Part shown: in pieces, positions 44,559-54,243 of the stretch
Numbering within the stretch: position 1 is the stretch's first letter
Layout of the letters: every line of letters starts with the position of its first letter
Origin: Chitinophagales bacterium
Lineage (GTDB): Bacteria; Bacteroidota; Bacteroidia; Chitinophagales; Chitinophagaceae
Direction of reading: 5' to 3'
NCBI GenBank assembly: GCA_015655015.1
Contig: JAATFV010000104.1
Coordinates: forward strand, 1-58,149
Length of the DNA stretch: 58,149 nt
The notes under the pieces: generated by a model
Database searches by the model: none
What the model was told of the DNA's origin: nothing
The model's input: the letters and a program-made list of their open reading frames with translations, nothing else
Translations under genes and position numbers: made by a program

Positions 44559-44963
44559 CTATTTGTATCCGGAACTATTTTCGTCCGGTGACCAGTTATC
44601 GCTTAAACGGCCCATCCATTGATGATACATTTCGTCTCCTGTGTGCTGCGTAAATTCAACATTTAGCTGGTTTTTTTCCAGCTCAAGCATTTCGTTGCAA
44701 ACTTCAATCAGTTTTTTGGCAAACTCTTCCCGCACTTCCGGGGATCTTCCCGCCCTGACATCACACATCAGTATGGCGGCAGGAGTCGGATCTCCCTCCC
44801 CGCAGCGCCAGATAGCGCCTTCGCCCAGCGTTCTTATAGTTATGGTAATCCTTTTTACATCTGCGTGCATAATGGCCGAGAATATTTCACCCATGCGTTT
44901 GGCTAGCCGTTGTTTGGTTTCAGTTGAATATTGTTTGGTTACTTCCAGCTGTAAATATGGCAT
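44559..44963 (-). CDS. Tautomerase-superfamily protein (4-OT/MIF-like)
   Basis: A 134-residue protein starting Met-Pro (MPYLQLEVTKQYSTETKQRL), giving the N-terminal catalytic proline of the superfamily. It shows one 4-OT-like beta-alpha-beta unit (ITITIRTLGEGAIWRCGEGD) and a second helix (VREEFAKKLIEVCNEMLELE) with a Trp/Gly/Asp-rich tail. It interconverts keto and enol forms of an acid in known relatives; the substrate here is unknown. It begins 39 bases after sdhB on the same strand and is probably the last gene of the C4-dicarboxylate operon. Confidence 0.82.
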   Translation of the reverse strand: MPYLQLEVTKQYSTETKQRLAKRMGEIFSAIMHADVKRITITIRTLGEGAIWRCGEGDPTPAAILMCDVRAGRSPEVREEFAKKLIEVCNEMLELEKNQLNVEFTQHTGDEMYHQWMGRLSDNWSPDENSSGYK

Positions 44964-45002
44964 TTCTTTATAATTGAGGTATTGTTAATCTGTTTAAAAA
45001 TG

Positions 45003-45749
45003 TTATGGCCGTACCATCAAGGCCTTATTGTATTCATAATTCATCCGGGCGATATGCAGCACCGATATTCCCTGCGGGCATTCCACCTCACAGGCTTCCG
45101 TATTGGAACAATGCCCGAAACCTTCAGCATCCATTTGGTCTACCATTTTTATCACCCGTTCGGAAGCTTCTGTTTTCCCTTGCGGCAGCAAAGCCAGGTG
45201 GGTAATTTTTGCAGCCGTGAATAAGGATGCGCTTGAATTCTTGCAGGTAGCTACACATGCCCCGCAACCAATGCAGGCTGCTGCATCAAAGGCTGCTTCC
45301 GAAATTTGGTGAGAAATAAGGATGCCATTAGCTTCCGGCGCTTCGCCATTCGAGGCCGAAATAAATCCGCCTGATTGAATAATATGGTCGAAAGCCTTTC
45401 TGTCGATTTTGAGATCCCTGACAATTGGAAAAGCCTTAGCCCTGAAAGGCTCAATATAGATCGTTGCACCATCTTTAAAACTGCGCATGTGCAGCTGGCA
45501 GGTGGTGGTTTGCGCTATTGGCCCATGGGCCCGGCCATTGATCATCATTCCACATTGTCCGCAAATCCCTTCCCGGCAATCGTGATCAAACTCGATAACA
45601 CGTTCGCCCTTTTGTATCAGCGTTTGATTTAAGAGGTCGAGCATCTCCAAAAACGACATCTGCGCTGTGACATCATTGATCTCGTAATCCACCATTACGC
45701 CTTTTGTCTCATTATTTTCCTGGCGCCAGATCTTCAAGAATAATTTCAT
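45003..45749 (-). CDS. sdhB: Succinate dehydrogenase/fumarate reductase iron-sulfur subunit
   Basis: Electron-transfer subunit of 248 residues. All cluster ligands are present: [2Fe-2S] at Cys58, Cys63, Cys66 and Cys84 ([10 protein letters not shown]), [4Fe-4S] at Cys159, Cys162, Cys165 (CIGCGAC) and [3Fe-4S] site cysteines at 169, 214, 220 and 224 ([14 protein letters not shown]). It carries electrons between SdhA FAD and the quinone site in SdhC. It follows sdhA by 61 bases. The SDH or FRD direction cannot be decided from this subunit. Confidence 0.95.
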   Translation of the reverse strand: MKLFLKIWRQENNETKGVMVDYEINDVTAQMSFLEMLDLLNQTLIQKGERVIEFDHDCREGICGQCGMMINGRAHGPIAQTTTCQLHMRSFKDGATIYIEPFRAKAFPIVRDLKIDRKAFDHIIQSGGFISASNGEAPEANGILISHQISEAAFDAAACIGCGACVATCKNSSASLFTAAKITHLALLPQGKTEASERVIKMVDQMDAEGFGHCSNTEACEVECPQGISVLHIARMNYEYNKALMVRP

Positions 45750-45810
45750 TGTCTAAGTATAATTTTATTGTTTGTCGGTTGATTGTGCCGATCTGGTTGA
45801 TAGTGCCGAT

Positions 45811-47721
45811 CTATTTGTAGCTTCTTACTGTTAGCGCCACTGCTTCAAATACCAGGGGTTCTTTGTGCAGTTCATGTAAAACATCTTTGCCTTTCCATTC
45901 CCACGCAGATACGAAACAAAAGTCCTTGTCATTCCGCAATGCCTCTCCATCCGGGGTTTGGTATTCTTCCCTGAAATGAGCCCCGCATGATTCCTCTCTT
46001 TCAAGCGCGTCATTACACATCAGCTCGCCCAATTCAAGATAGTCTGACACCCGACCGGCTTTTTCCAGCTCACTGTTTACCTGCTCATCCCCGGTTATTT
46101 TAAGCTCCGTATTGAATTGATCCCTCAACTTTTTTATAGCTACAATCGCCTCTTCCAGGCTCTTTTTACTGCGCGACAAACCGCAGTTATCATAAAGTAA
46201 TTTGCCAAGGGTCTTATGAAAGTAATCTACAGATAAGGCGCCATTTGCCTGCAAGAACTTTTGCAGCTGTTCCCTGACCTCTTTTTCCGCCTTATCAAAG
46301 GCCGGGTGATCCGTGCCGACCTTAGGCGTTTTAAGTTCATCGGCCAGGTAGTTTGGAATGGTAAGGGGCGCAATGAAATAGCCATCGACAGAAGCCTGCA
46401 ACAGAGAATTAGCGCCAAGCCTGTTAGCTCCATGATCGGCGAAATTAGCCTCCCCCAGGGCGAATAGTCCGGGTATGGTGGTCATTAGCTCATAATCCAC
46501 CCACAAGCCGCCCATGGTAAAATGCGCCGCGGGTGATATCTGCATAGGTTCTTCATACGCATTAACGCCGATGATCTTCTCATACATGGCAAAGAGATTG
46601 CCGTATTTCTCCGTTACCTTTTCTTTGCCCTGTTCCTTTATTGCCTTCAGCATATCCAGGTAAACCGCATTTTTCATGGGGCCTACCCCGCAACCTGCAT
46701 CTATTCTTTCCCTGGCGGCCCTTGAGGCAATATCGCGGGGTGAAAGGTTGCCGAACGTTGGATAACGTCTTTCCAGGTAATAGTCCCTTTCCGCTTCGGG
46801 TATATCGTTAGGCTTCCGGTCGTCTCCTGCTTTTTTAGGCACCCATATCCGGGCATCATTTCTTAACGATTCCGATATGAGCGTAAGTTTGGATTGGTGT
46901 TCGCCAGATTGAGGCAGGCAGGTTGGATGGAACTGGATCCAGCTTACCCCGGACATGTAAGCGCCTTTTTTATGAGCCCGCCAGATCGCTGAGCTGTTAC
47001 AGCCCATAGCCAGCGTGGAAAGGTTATACACCTTACCATAACCTCCTGTAGCAAGCACCACTGCATTCGCTGCATGACGTTCTATTAATCCGGTTTGCAG
47101 GTCACGAACGATAATTCCTTTGGCTTTGCCGTCAATCACTACCAGGTCCAGCATTTCATGGCGGGTTGCGCAAGTTACTTTGCCTGCACCTGCCTGACGC
47201 ATCAAAGCCTGGTAAGTACCGAGCAGCAATTGCTGACCGGTTTGTCCCCTTGCATAAAAAGTGCGCGAAACCTGCACACCGCCAAAAGACCTGTTATTCA
47301 AATAACCGCCATATTCCCTTGCAAAAGGCACACCCTGGGCAACCGCCTGATCGATTACACTGGCCGAACATTCGGCTAAACGGTAAACATTGGCCTCTCT
47401 TGAACGGAAGTCTCCTCCTTTGATCGTATCTTTAAACATCCTGAAAACACTGTCGCCGTCGTTTTTATAATCCTTTGCTGCATTTATACCGCCCTGCGCC
47501 GCAACAGAGTGCGCCCTGCGGCTGGAATCCTGGAAGCAGAATGTTTTTACTTTATAACCCAGGTCGGCCAGTGATGCTGCGCAGGAGGCGCCCGCAAGCC
47601 CGGTTCCTACGACAATCACATCCAGCTTTTTTCGGTTTCCCGGACTAACCAGCTTCGAGTCTTTTTTGTAGTTATTCCATTTATCAGCCAGCTCACCGGC
47701 AGGAATTCTTGCGTCCATCAT
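45811..47721 (-). CDS. sdhA: Succinate dehydrogenase/fumarate reductase flavoprotein subunit
   Basis: Catalytic subunit of 636 residues. It shows the FAD Rossmann motif ([20 protein letters not shown]), the covalent-FAD histidine (His71, [14 protein letters not shown]), substrate-site [10 protein letters not shown] and the catalytic Arg in [16 protein letters not shown], and the capping region [10 protein letters not shown]. The long, three-subunit arrangement and covalent FAD match Bacteroidota/Bacillus-type succinate:quinone oxidoreductases. It starts 8 bases after sdhC. Confidence 0.96.
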   Translation of the reverse strand: MMDARIPAGELADKWNNYKKDSKLVSPGNRKKLDVIVVGTGLAGASCAASLADLGYKVKTFCFQDSSRRAHSVAAQGGINAAKDYKNDGDSVFRMFKDTIKGGDFRSREANVYRLAECSASVIDQAVAQGVPFAREYGGYLNNRSFGGVQVSRTFYARGQTGQQLLLGTYQALMRQAGAGKVTCATRHEMLDLVVIDGKAKGIIVRDLQTGLIERHAANAVVLATGGYGKVYNLSTLAMGCNSSAIWRAHKKGAYMSGVSWIQFHPTCLPQSGEHQSKLTLISESLRNDARIWVPKKAGDDRKPNDIPEAERDYYLERRYPTFGNLSPRDIASRAARERIDAGCGVGPMKNAVYLDMLKAIKEQGKEKVTEKYGNLFAMYEKIIGVNAYEEPMQISPAAHFTMGGLWVDYELMTTIPGLFALGEANFADHGANRLGANSLLQASVDGYFIAPLTIPNYLADELKTPKVGTDHPAFDKAEKEVREQLQKFLQANGALSVDYFHKTLGKLLYDNCGLSRSKKSLEEAIVAIKKLRDQFNTELKITGDEQVNSELEKAGRVSDYLELGELMCNDALEREESCGAHFREEYQTPDGEALRNDKDFCFVSAWEWKGKDVLHELHKEPLVFEAVALTVRSYK

Positions 47722-47729
47722 TATTTAAC

Positions 47730-48386
47730 TTATTTAAAGTAGATATATAAGGGAATAAACATAAAACCAAAGGTTATAAAGGCCGTATAAACCCAGCCGA
47801 GGACATTAACCCATTTGGCATATTTAGGGTGATATAGCCCCAGCGTTCTTGCTGCGCTGAAAAAACCATGCAGTAAGTGAAACCCCAGGGCAATAAAGGC
47901 CAGTTCATAAATCAGCACATACCACCATTGCAGAAATGTTGCTACGACCACGGTATACATATCCTTATTCCCGGCGGAATCGAGCGGCACTCCTTTAAAA
48001 TCATATTGATACCAGAAATCCTTAAGGTGAATGACCAGGAACAGGAGGATGATAGTCCCCAAAAGGCCCATATTACGGCTGTTCCATTTGCTGGATACAT
48101 CGCGTTTGTCATACACATATTTAGTACCATTGGCTTTCACGTTTTGCCTGGTGATCAGCAAAGCATAAACGGCATGGGCGATAATGGAAACGAGCAGCAC
48201 CCATGAGATGATCCTGATGAGCATGTTGCCCGCCAGCAAATTGGAATACCAGTTAAATTGCAGTTTTGCTTCAGCCGCAGGTAATAATAGCTGCAGGTTG
48301 CCCAGCAGGTGAATGACCAGGAAAAAGCAAAGGAACAATCCCGTAAGAGACATGATCAGCTTATATTTAAGGGTTGTTGTTTTCAT
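47730..48386 (-). CDS. sdhC: Succinate dehydrogenase cytochrome b subunit (di-haem type)
   Basis: A 218-residue membrane anchor with five hydrophobic helices. Candidate haem-ligand histidines are His26 (LVIHLLGN), His71 (IIAHAVYAL), His120 (LVIHLKDF) and His170/173 (LGFHLLHGF), matching the di-haem single-subunit anchors of Wolinella and Bacillus. The ATG at 48386 is chosen because it starts the first conserved helix; the frame stays open 147 bases further upstream but overlaps the transporter gene. No SdhD is needed in this type. Confidence 0.92.
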   Translation of the reverse strand: MKTTTLKYKLIMSLTGLFLCFFLVIHLLGNLQLLLPAAEAKLQFNWYSNLLAGNMLIRIISWVLLVSIIAHAVYALLITRQNVKANGTKYVYDKRDVSSKWNSRNMGLLGTIILLFLVIHLKDFWYQYDFKGVPLDSAGNKDMYTVVVATFLQWWYVLIYELAFIALGFHLLHGFFSAARTLGLYHPKYAKWVNVLGWVYTAFITFGFMFIPLYIYFK

Positions 48387-48439
48387 CCATATATTTTTAG
48401 TATTGTCAATGCTGTTCGCGCTGGAATTGCTGACTGGTC

Positions 48440-49870
48440 CTACCACAGGCCGATAACCTTCCACCAAACTCCGCCTATTACAAACCACACGGCGAGAAAC
48501 AGCACGCTTATAAGAAAGCCCTGTTTCCACCAATCCTTCATATCAACATAAGTGCTTCCGAAAAATATAGGCGCCGGTCCGTGGGCATAATGTGTCAGCG
48601 AGCCCATTAGTGTGGAACAAGCCCCCAAAAAGATGGCTAACATGGCGCCCGGAATGCCTACAGCTATTCCGACTGTTAAAAATACGGAGAACATGGCGGC
48701 ACACTGCGCAGTGGCGCTGGCAAACATGTAATGACAGTAGGAATATACGATTATGATGAGCGGGAAAGCCAGCTGCCAGCTCAATTGCTTCATTTCGCCG
48801 CCTACTATGCGTCCAAACCAGCCTATTAGCCCCAATGAGTTAAGATAAGATCCCATCATGACCAGTGATGAGAACCATACTATGGTATCCCAGGCCCCTT
48901 TTTCGGATTTTACGTCATCCCAGGTTAAAACACCGGCCAGTAATAATATGCACAAGCCTATCAGCGCGCCCGTTGTCGCATCTATCGATATCAGATTGCC
49001 GAATATCCAAAGCCCCAAAAGAATAATAAAAGTGGCTACCATTAACCATTCCTGAGTTGAGATCGGCCCCATTTTCTTTAATTCCGCAGCAGCTATTGCA
49101 GGAGCTTCGGGCGTTTTTTTAAGTTCTGGCGGATAAAATTTATACAGGAACAGGGGAACGAGCAAAAAACAAACTATCCCCGGTACACAGGCTGCCATGG
49201 CCCAGCTGCCCCAGGTGATCCTGATCCCCAGGTCGGCGGCAAATTTTTGCGCCATCGGGTTACTTGCTGTTGCGGTAAGGAACATGACCGAAGTGATCAT
49301 GTTGGCATTATAGCTGCTCAGGGTTAAGAAGGCTCCTATTTTGCGATGAGTTTCCGGTTTATCAGGACTTGAGCCCATGTTGACGGCTACAGACTTCATG
49401 ATCGGAAAGATCACACCGCCGGCCCTTGCCGTATTGCTTGGAATAGCCGGGGCCAATATAAGATCAGCTGTGTTCAAACCGTACGCAAGGCCAAGTGTAC
49501 TTTTTCCAAATAACCTGATAAAATTATAGGCCAATCGCGTACCCAAGCCGGTTTTTATAAATCCCCTGGCTATGAAAAAGGCAAGTCCTATAAGCCAGAT
49601 GGTGGAATTACCAAAGCCGCTTAAGGCATTCGTTATTGATTGAACAGGATCGCCGGGGGCTAATACTTGTGTGGCAGCGCATAAAGTTATACCAAGCATG
49701 GCCATGGTGCCCATAGGCGCCGCTTTTAGTATAATACCCAGAATGGTTGCCACAAAAATCGCCAGCAAGTGCCATGCATTAGGTTTCAGGCCCTCCGGAA
49801 CGGGGATGAACCAGATGATGAGGCCAACCGCAATGGTAATCGCCAGGAATTTCAAATTGATATCTTTCAT
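48440..49870 (-). CDS. DASS-family dicarboxylate transporter
   Basis: Inner-membrane carrier of 476 residues from the divalent anion:sodium symporter / CitT-TtdT group, likely moving succinate, fumarate, malate or tartrate. About 12 hydrophobic segments are visible. The two SNT-type binding motifs are recognisable: IPSNTARAGGVIFPI near residue 150 and MFASATAQCAAMFSVF with MGSLTHYAHGPAPI in the second half. The RIxxG...NANMITSVMFLTATASNP segment is also typical. Its place between a porin and sdhCAB indicates C4-dicarboxylate uptake for this operon. Confidence 0.93.
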   Translation of the reverse strand: MKDINLKFLAITIAVGLIIWFIPVPEGLKPNAWHLLAIFVATILGIILKAAPMGTMAMLGITLCAATQVLAPGDPVQSITNALSGFGNSTIWLIGLAFFIARGFIKTGLGTRLAYNFIRLFGKSTLGLAYGLNTADLILAPAIPSNTARAGGVIFPIMKSVAVNMGSSPDKPETHRKIGAFLTLSSYNANMITSVMFLTATASNPMAQKFAADLGIRITWGSWAMAACVPGIVCFLLVPLFLYKFYPPELKKTPEAPAIAAAELKKMGPISTQEWLMVATFIILLGLWIFGNLISIDATTGALIGLCILLLAGVLTWDDVKSEKGAWDTIVWFSSLVMMGSYLNSLGLIGWFGRIVGGEMKQLSWQLAFPLIIIVYSYCHYMFASATAQCAAMFSVFLTVGIAVGIPGAMLAIFLGACSTLMGSLTHYAHGPAPIFFGSTYVDMKDWWKQGFLISVLFLAVWFVIGGVWWKVIGLW

Positions 49871-49880
49871 TATAATCAGA

Positions 49881-51047
49881 TTAAAAGCGTACCTGGAATT
49901 GCAGGTATGCCAGGTTATGGGTGTAGGTAGTCGTTAAAGGAATATCTTTCTTGTACATATCAATGGATACGCCCAGTTGAAGGGCGGCGTAAAAGTCATC
50001 GGCAAACACGAGGGTTACATTCGGGATGATGTTTTGTTCCGGGTTGCTCTCCAGCTTGTAGTTCTGGTTAAGGTATTCATAACGTGAGGAAAACTCGATG
50101 GCCCGTACCCGCCGTTTGTCGTAGTTATAACGGATGATCGGGAACAGGTAAAAGCCGTGCATCATCACCTGGTTGAGCTGAGGCTTGACGGTGTAGGTAT
50201 TAAAAAGCGCAAGGTTGTTCCCGGTTTTATATTCACCGCTCAATGTCAGCTGCCAGCGATCACTGAAATTTATTTTTTCCTGCACGTCCCCGCCGTAGGC
50301 ATAACCCGTCCCGGCTCCCAGGCTGCCGGAGGCGCCGTTAATGCCTATCGTTAAATTTTTGAGCGGGTCGGCTTCCAGCCTGGTATAATAATTTTTGGTG
50401 TTGTCATTGTCATTGGCTACGTTCCTGTTATTGCCATTATAAGCGCCGACATAGTATCTTAATGGGAGCTGACCGGGATTGGTCACCGTTCCGAAAATGG
50501 TTACACCTATCTGGAAGCTCTGCCAGCCGCTGCTGCCGAACGCATAATATTGATTAGAGTAATCCAGCGTTCGTATGATATCATTCGCCACGGCGTCCTC
50601 AATACCAAAAAATGGTCTGAATTGCCCGGCTTGTATATTAAAATGCTTGCTCAGCGAATACCTGATATAGGCATTGTCAAGAACTTTATTGACGGGGTCT
50701 CCGTTGAATTCGGCAAGGTCTATCATCAGGTTAGCGGAAAAGTGGTCATTTATCGTGCCGGTAACTATGAAACGGGCCCGCTTCAGCATAAAATTATTGG
50801 TGGTTTTACTTGCCGAAGTCTGGTTAAAGTTTGTTCCGTTTACATCAACATTATTGGTTAGCGATGTAACATACCTGGTTTGTAAAAGTCCGGAAAAGGA
50901 GATTGATCGCTTATAAGTTGAGTAATTGGTAATAACCGTATCCGGTTTGGTCAAAATTGAGTCCTTTTTTTGCGCAAAAACGGGGGTGTCCTGCAATACG
51001 GCCGCCAGGAATAGTAATAAACAAATATAACGGCTTGATTCACACAT
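49881..51047 (-). CDS. Outer-membrane porin (OprP/phosphate-selective-porin-like)
   Basis: A 388-residue beta-barrel protein with signal peptide (about 1-25, ending VFAQ). It has alternating aromatic strands and a C-terminal aromatic strand ending YLQFQVRF. Segments such as LKRARFIVTGTINDHFSANL and FNIQAGQFRPFFGIEDAVAN resemble the porin O/P superfamily. Here it presumably lets dicarboxylates cross the outer membrane for the downstream DASS carrier, 10 bases away. Specificity for succinate or fumarate is inferred from context only. Confidence 0.88.
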   Translation of the reverse strand: MCESSRYICLLLFLAAVLQDTPVFAQKKDSILTKPDTVITNYSTYKRSISFSGLLQTRYVTSLTNNVDVNGTNFNQTSASKTTNNFMLKRARFIVTGTINDHFSANLMIDLAEFNGDPVNKVLDNAYIRYSLSKHFNIQAGQFRPFFGIEDAVANDIIRTLDYSNQYYAFGSSGWQSFQIGVTIFGTVTNPGQLPLRYYVGAYNGNNRNVANDNDNTKNYYTRLEADPLKNLTIGINGASGSLGAGTGYAYGGDVQEKINFSDRWQLTLSGEYKTGNNLALFNTYTVKPQLNQVMMHGFYLFPIIRYNYDKRRVRAIEFSSRYEYLNQNYKLESNPEQNIIPNVTLVFADDFYAALQLGVSIDMYKKDIPLTTTYTHNLAYLQFQVRF

Positions 51048-51091
51048 GTAATATTGTTGACTTTAATTGATACAGGCCTGTGGTACATTGG

Positions 51092-52522
51092 CTATTTTAA
51101 TGAGCCGATCATATCTTCGGGTTTTACCCACTCATCAAATTGCTCGTTGGTCAGCAGCTTGAGCTCAACGGCTACCTCCCTCAACGATTTGTTTTCCTTT
51201 AAAGCCTTTTTAGAGATCCCGGCTGCGTTTTCGTAACCTATATGCGGATTCAGCGCTGTGACCAGCATAAGCGAGTTCTCCAGGTGAAGCTTTATCCCTT
51301 CCTCATTCGGCATAATACCCATGGCGCAATGTTCGCTGAAGGATATACAGGCATCTCCGATAAGCCTTGCTGATTGCAGGTAGTTTACTGCCATAACGGG
51401 TTTCATCACGTTTAATTGAAACTGTCCGTTTGAGCCTGCAACTGATATGACCACGTCATTGCCCATTACCTGGGCGGCTATCATGGTAACGGCTTCATTT
51501 TGCGTTGGGTTGACCTTGCCGGGCATAATAGACGAGCCGGGCTCATTTTCAGGGAGGTGCAATTCCCCTATACCTGTTCGCGGCCCTGAGGCAAGCAGTC
51601 TGATATTGTTGGCGATCATCATTAATGAGACGGCTATTTGCTTTAGGGCGCCATGGCTTTCCACCAGCGCATCGTGCGCAGATAATGCTTCAAATTTATT
51701 TTCGGCAGTGCGTAGAGGCAAGTTGGTGAATTTTGCTATATAGGAAGCAACCATTACATCATATCCTTTGGGAGTGTTCATGCCTGTACCAACTGCTGAA
51801 CCGCCAAGCGCAAGCTCAGCCAGATGGTCCATCGTATTCCGTAACGCCTTAAGTCCATGATTCAACTGCGATACATAACCTGATATTTCCTGCCCGAGGG
51901 TAAGGGGAGTAGCGTCCATCATATGGGTGCGCCCTATTTTCACAACCGATTTGAACGCTTCTGATTTTTCTTTCAAGGTATCGCGCAGCTTTTCAATCCC
52001 GGGAATGGTCACATCCACCAGCATTTTATAGGCGGCCATATGCATAGCTGTGGGAAAGGTATCATTGGATGACTGCGATTTATTGGCATCGTCATTGGGA
52101 TGGATAAACGGCTTACCCTCGCCGATTTTTTTACCCTGTATTACATTTATCCTGTTCGAAATAACCTCATTTACATTCATGTTTGAATGTGTACCTGATC
52201 CGGTTTGCCATATCACCAACGGGAACTGGTCATCCAGCTTGCCTGCCAGTATTTCATCGCATACCTGCGCAATCAGGTCGCGTTTTTCAGCGGTTAGCAC
52301 TCCCAGGTCTGTATTGGCGAATGCCGCCGCCTTTTTAAGGTTTGCAAATGCGTAAATGATCTCTTTGGGCATGGAAGCTTTCGGACCTATCCGAAAATTA
52401 TTCCGGGAGCGTTCGGTTTGAGCTCCCCAGTACTTATCTGAAGGAACCTGAACCTCACCCATTGTATCGTGTTCCGTTCTGAACAACACTTTGTTCGCAG
52501 CTGGTTTTATTAATGTCGTCAT
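51092..52522 (-). CDS. fumC: Class II fumarate hydratase
   Basis: Interconverts fumarate and malate in the cytoplasm. The 476 residues contain [56 protein letters not shown] and the superfamily signature [13 protein letters not shown] near residue 330. The TGSGTxSNMN form fits FumC better than aspartase. It is the first gene of the minus-strand operon ending with sdhB and the tautomerase, and its upstream region is rich in palindromes. Confidence 0.94.
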   Translation of the reverse strand: MTTLIKPAANKVLFRTEHDTMGEVQVPSDKYWGAQTERSRNNFRIGPKASMPKEIIYAFANLKKAAAFANTDLGVLTAEKRDLIAQVCDEILAGKLDDQFPLVIWQTGSGTHSNMNVNEVISNRINVIQGKKIGEGKPFIHPNDDANKSQSSNDTFPTAMHMAAYKMLVDVTIPGIEKLRDTLKEKSEAFKSVVKIGRTHMMDATPLTLGQEISGYVSQLNHGLKALRNTMDHLAELALGGSAVGTGMNTPKGYDVMVASYIAKFTNLPLRTAENKFEALSAHDALVESHGALKQIAVSLMMIANNIRLLASGPRTGIGELHLPENEPGSSIMPGKVNPTQNEAVTMIAAQVMGNDVVISVAGSNGQFQLNVMKPVMAVNYLQSARLIGDACISFSEHCAMGIMPNEEGIKLHLENSLMLVTALNPHIGYENAAGISKKALKENKSLREVAVELKLLTNEQFDEWVKPEDMIGSLK

Positions 52523-52957
52523 TATTTTTTGATTTTTCCTGGTTTTTGGTAAAGTGTTTAACGTATAAGGGTGATTTGATTCCTTTTAACTTAGGGATTG
52601 TATAGAACGAGGGTTATCCGGGTCAATCCAAAGGTGAGTGAAGCTGTGTCAAATTTTGTTACACAAAATCCTTAATAAGTTACATTTTTCACACCTTTCT
52701 ATTCTTGCATTTCAAGGAGAGGAGGTTCCTTAAAAAGTGTGAATGATGTAACTTATAGATAGAATTATGTAACGTTGGGTGGTCCGGATACCGGCATCTT
52801 TGCCAGGTGTTGACGAGTTCACAGGAGGAAGAATGCGACAGTTCCGGATACGGGGACCGGCGATCATATCGCCGACCTGATGGAAACCAATGAGGGTATA
52901 GCCGTGAGGGTATAGCCGGGATATTCAGGCCCCATTTGAGGAAAAAAGATAAAACCG
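52523..52957. other. Promoter-like region between fumC and the DsbA-like gene
   Basis: No full gene is present. It holds the palindrome ATTTTGT-TAC-ACAAAAT (52653-52669), an imperfect 20-bp inverted repeat (52675-52694 and 52737-52756), a hairpin CGGCGAT-CAT-ATCGCCG (52858-52874), a tandem 14-bp repeat TGAGGGTATAGCCG (52891-52918) and a 15-codon reading frame with a strong AGGAGG. The left side must contain the fumC promoter. Confidence 0.6.
52653..52756. promoter_or_regulatory. Clustered TGTAAC palindromes upstream of fumC
   Basis: ATTTTGT-TAC-ACAAAAT is perfect. Eight bases on, ATAAGTTACATTTTTCACAC (52675-52694) is mirrored with two mismatches at 52737-52756. A further ATGTAAC occurs near 52767. 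The repeated GTTACA/TGTAAC units suggest binding of a dimeric CRP/FNR-like or other regulator. Confidence 0.4.
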
Positions 52958-53497
52958 ATGAATACACAACTGAAAAATGCCATTACCCAACGGGACCATA
53001 TACAAGGAATCAGAGCAGCTCCTTTAGAGCTGGTAGAATATGGTGATTACCAGTGCTCGTCTTGCAGCGAGTCTTATGTGGTTGTAAAGGAAGTCTTACG
53101 CGAACTTGGCAAAGATATTGTCTTTATCTTCAGAAACTTTCCCCTGATAGAAATACACCCCTTTGCCTATGGCGCAGCGCTGGCGGCTGAAGCGGCAGCG
53201 CTTCAAAACAAGTTTTGGGAGATGTATAACTTGTTATACCAAAACCAGGCTCATCTGAGCGGGCCATACCTGTTTGCCTACGCGGAAACGATCGGCCTGG
53301 ATATGGACCAGTTTCGGCGGGATATCCAAAGCAAGTCACTTGTATCAAAAATTGAAGCTGACGTTGAAGGCGGGTTGAAGAGCGGCGTAAGCGGAACGCC
53401 ATCCTTTTATATCAATGGTGAAAAATACGATGGGGATTGGGACAGCGACGGACTGATCCAATATTTAAAAAAATTGGTAAGGAGCGCCGTGAAATAA
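52958..53497 (+). CDS. DsbA-family thioredoxin-fold protein (cytosolic type)
   Basis: A 179-residue DsbA-like protein of the kind also fused to NhaA antiporters. The active site reads YGDYQCSSCSES (CSSC) and the cis-Pro loop VSGTPSFYINGEKYDG is intact; the helical insertion of DsbA lies between them (YGAALAAEAAALQNKFWEMY). There is no signal peptide, so it should act in the cytoplasm as a thiol-disulfide or glutathione-linked oxidoreductase. It stands alone on the plus strand. Confidence 0.88.
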   Translation: MNTQLKNAITQRDHIQGIRAAPLELVEYGDYQCSSCSESYVVVKEVLRELGKDIVFIFRNFPLIEIHPFAYGAALAAEAAALQNKFWEMYNLLYQNQAHLSGPYLFAYAETIGLDMDQFRRDIQSKSLVSKIEADVEGGLKSGVSGTPSFYINGEKYDGDWDSDGLIQYLKKLVRSAVK

Positions 53498-53512
53498 TGG
53501 AATCGTTTAGCC

Positions 53513-53526
53513 CTTCCGTTCGGAAG
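53513..53526. terminator. Hairpin between convergent genes
   Basis: CTTCCG-TT-CGGAAG lies between the DsbA-like stop and the HupE-like stop codon. It can serve both strands; the stem is short. Confidence 0.4.
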
Positions 53527-53527
53527 C

Positions 53528-54187
53528 TTATATTCGTGTGATCGTCCAATAAATCGCCACAAGGGCGATCAAGATGGAAAAAGGAATAACAATACGTTTC
53601 CGGTAATAGGGTTTATCTGCTGCCCACCGTGCTATCAGGAGATAAAAGAGACCGATGATCGTCAGCTGGCCCAGCTCCACTCCGAGATTGAACATCAGCA
53701 GCGCCAATAAGTAGTGGTTTTTGGGCAAGCCCAGATCGCCCAGCGCACCGGCGAATCCTAACCCATGCACCAGACCGAAGAGGAAGACGATAATGAGCCG
53801 GGCCGGCCGAAGACGGGGAGAGAAAACATTTTCCAATGCTACGAATAAGATGGACAGGGCAATTAAAGGCTCGATAATAAACGCCGGCGGGATGATCACG
53901 CGGTACATCGCCAGTCCCAGCGTGACGGAGTGCGCCACCGTAAAAGCTGTCGCCTGCCAAAGGACCGGTTTCAGCCGTGGACTTAACAAGAGCAGGCTAA
54001 GTATAAAAAGTATGTGATCGAAGCCAAAGGGCAGGATATGCAGGAAGCCCAGCTGGAGGTAGAGTATAGCCGCCGGACCGGTAGGCAGCTTTTCCAGCTC
54101 GCCTGGTACGGGGTGCGCCAGCAATTCGCCTGCCACCAGCAGGAACAGCAAAAGAAAACCAAGCCTGCGGGAAAGATCGCTGCGCAT
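53528..54187 (-). CDS. HupE/UreJ-like membrane permease
   Basis: A 219-residue protein with a signal-like N-terminus (ending LLAHPVPGEL) and six hydrophobic helices. It carries the HupE/UreJ_2 signature: GFLHILPFGFDHILFILSLL, FTVAHSVTLGLAMYR and FGLVHGLGFAGALGDLGLP, with conserved histidines that could bind Ni2+ or Co2+. Known HupE/UreJ proteins transport nickel or cobalt. The ATG at 54187 is preferred over a TTG 9 bases upstream. It is the last gene of a probable metal-uptake operon with the TonB receptor. Confidence 0.87.
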   Translation of the reverse strand: MRSDLSRRLGFLLLFLLVAGELLAHPVPGELEKLPTGPAAILYLQLGFLHILPFGFDHILFILSLLLLSPRLKPVLWQATAFTVAHSVTLGLAMYRVIIPPAFIIEPLIALSILFVALENVFSPRLRPARLIIVFLFGLVHGLGFAGALGDLGLPKNHYLLALLMFNLGVELGQLTIIGLFYLLIARWAADKPYYRKRIVIPFSILIALVAIYWTITRI

Positions 54188-54243
54188 AGAAGGCAAAATA
54201 CGAAAAACAAAGATGCGGCCGGCAAGGCCGGCCGCTCTCTTAC

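Noticed and set aside
48387..48533. N-terminal extension of the SdhC frame
   Set aside because: It overlaps the transporter gene and adds a charged stretch unlike any SdhC; the internal ATG fits the family.
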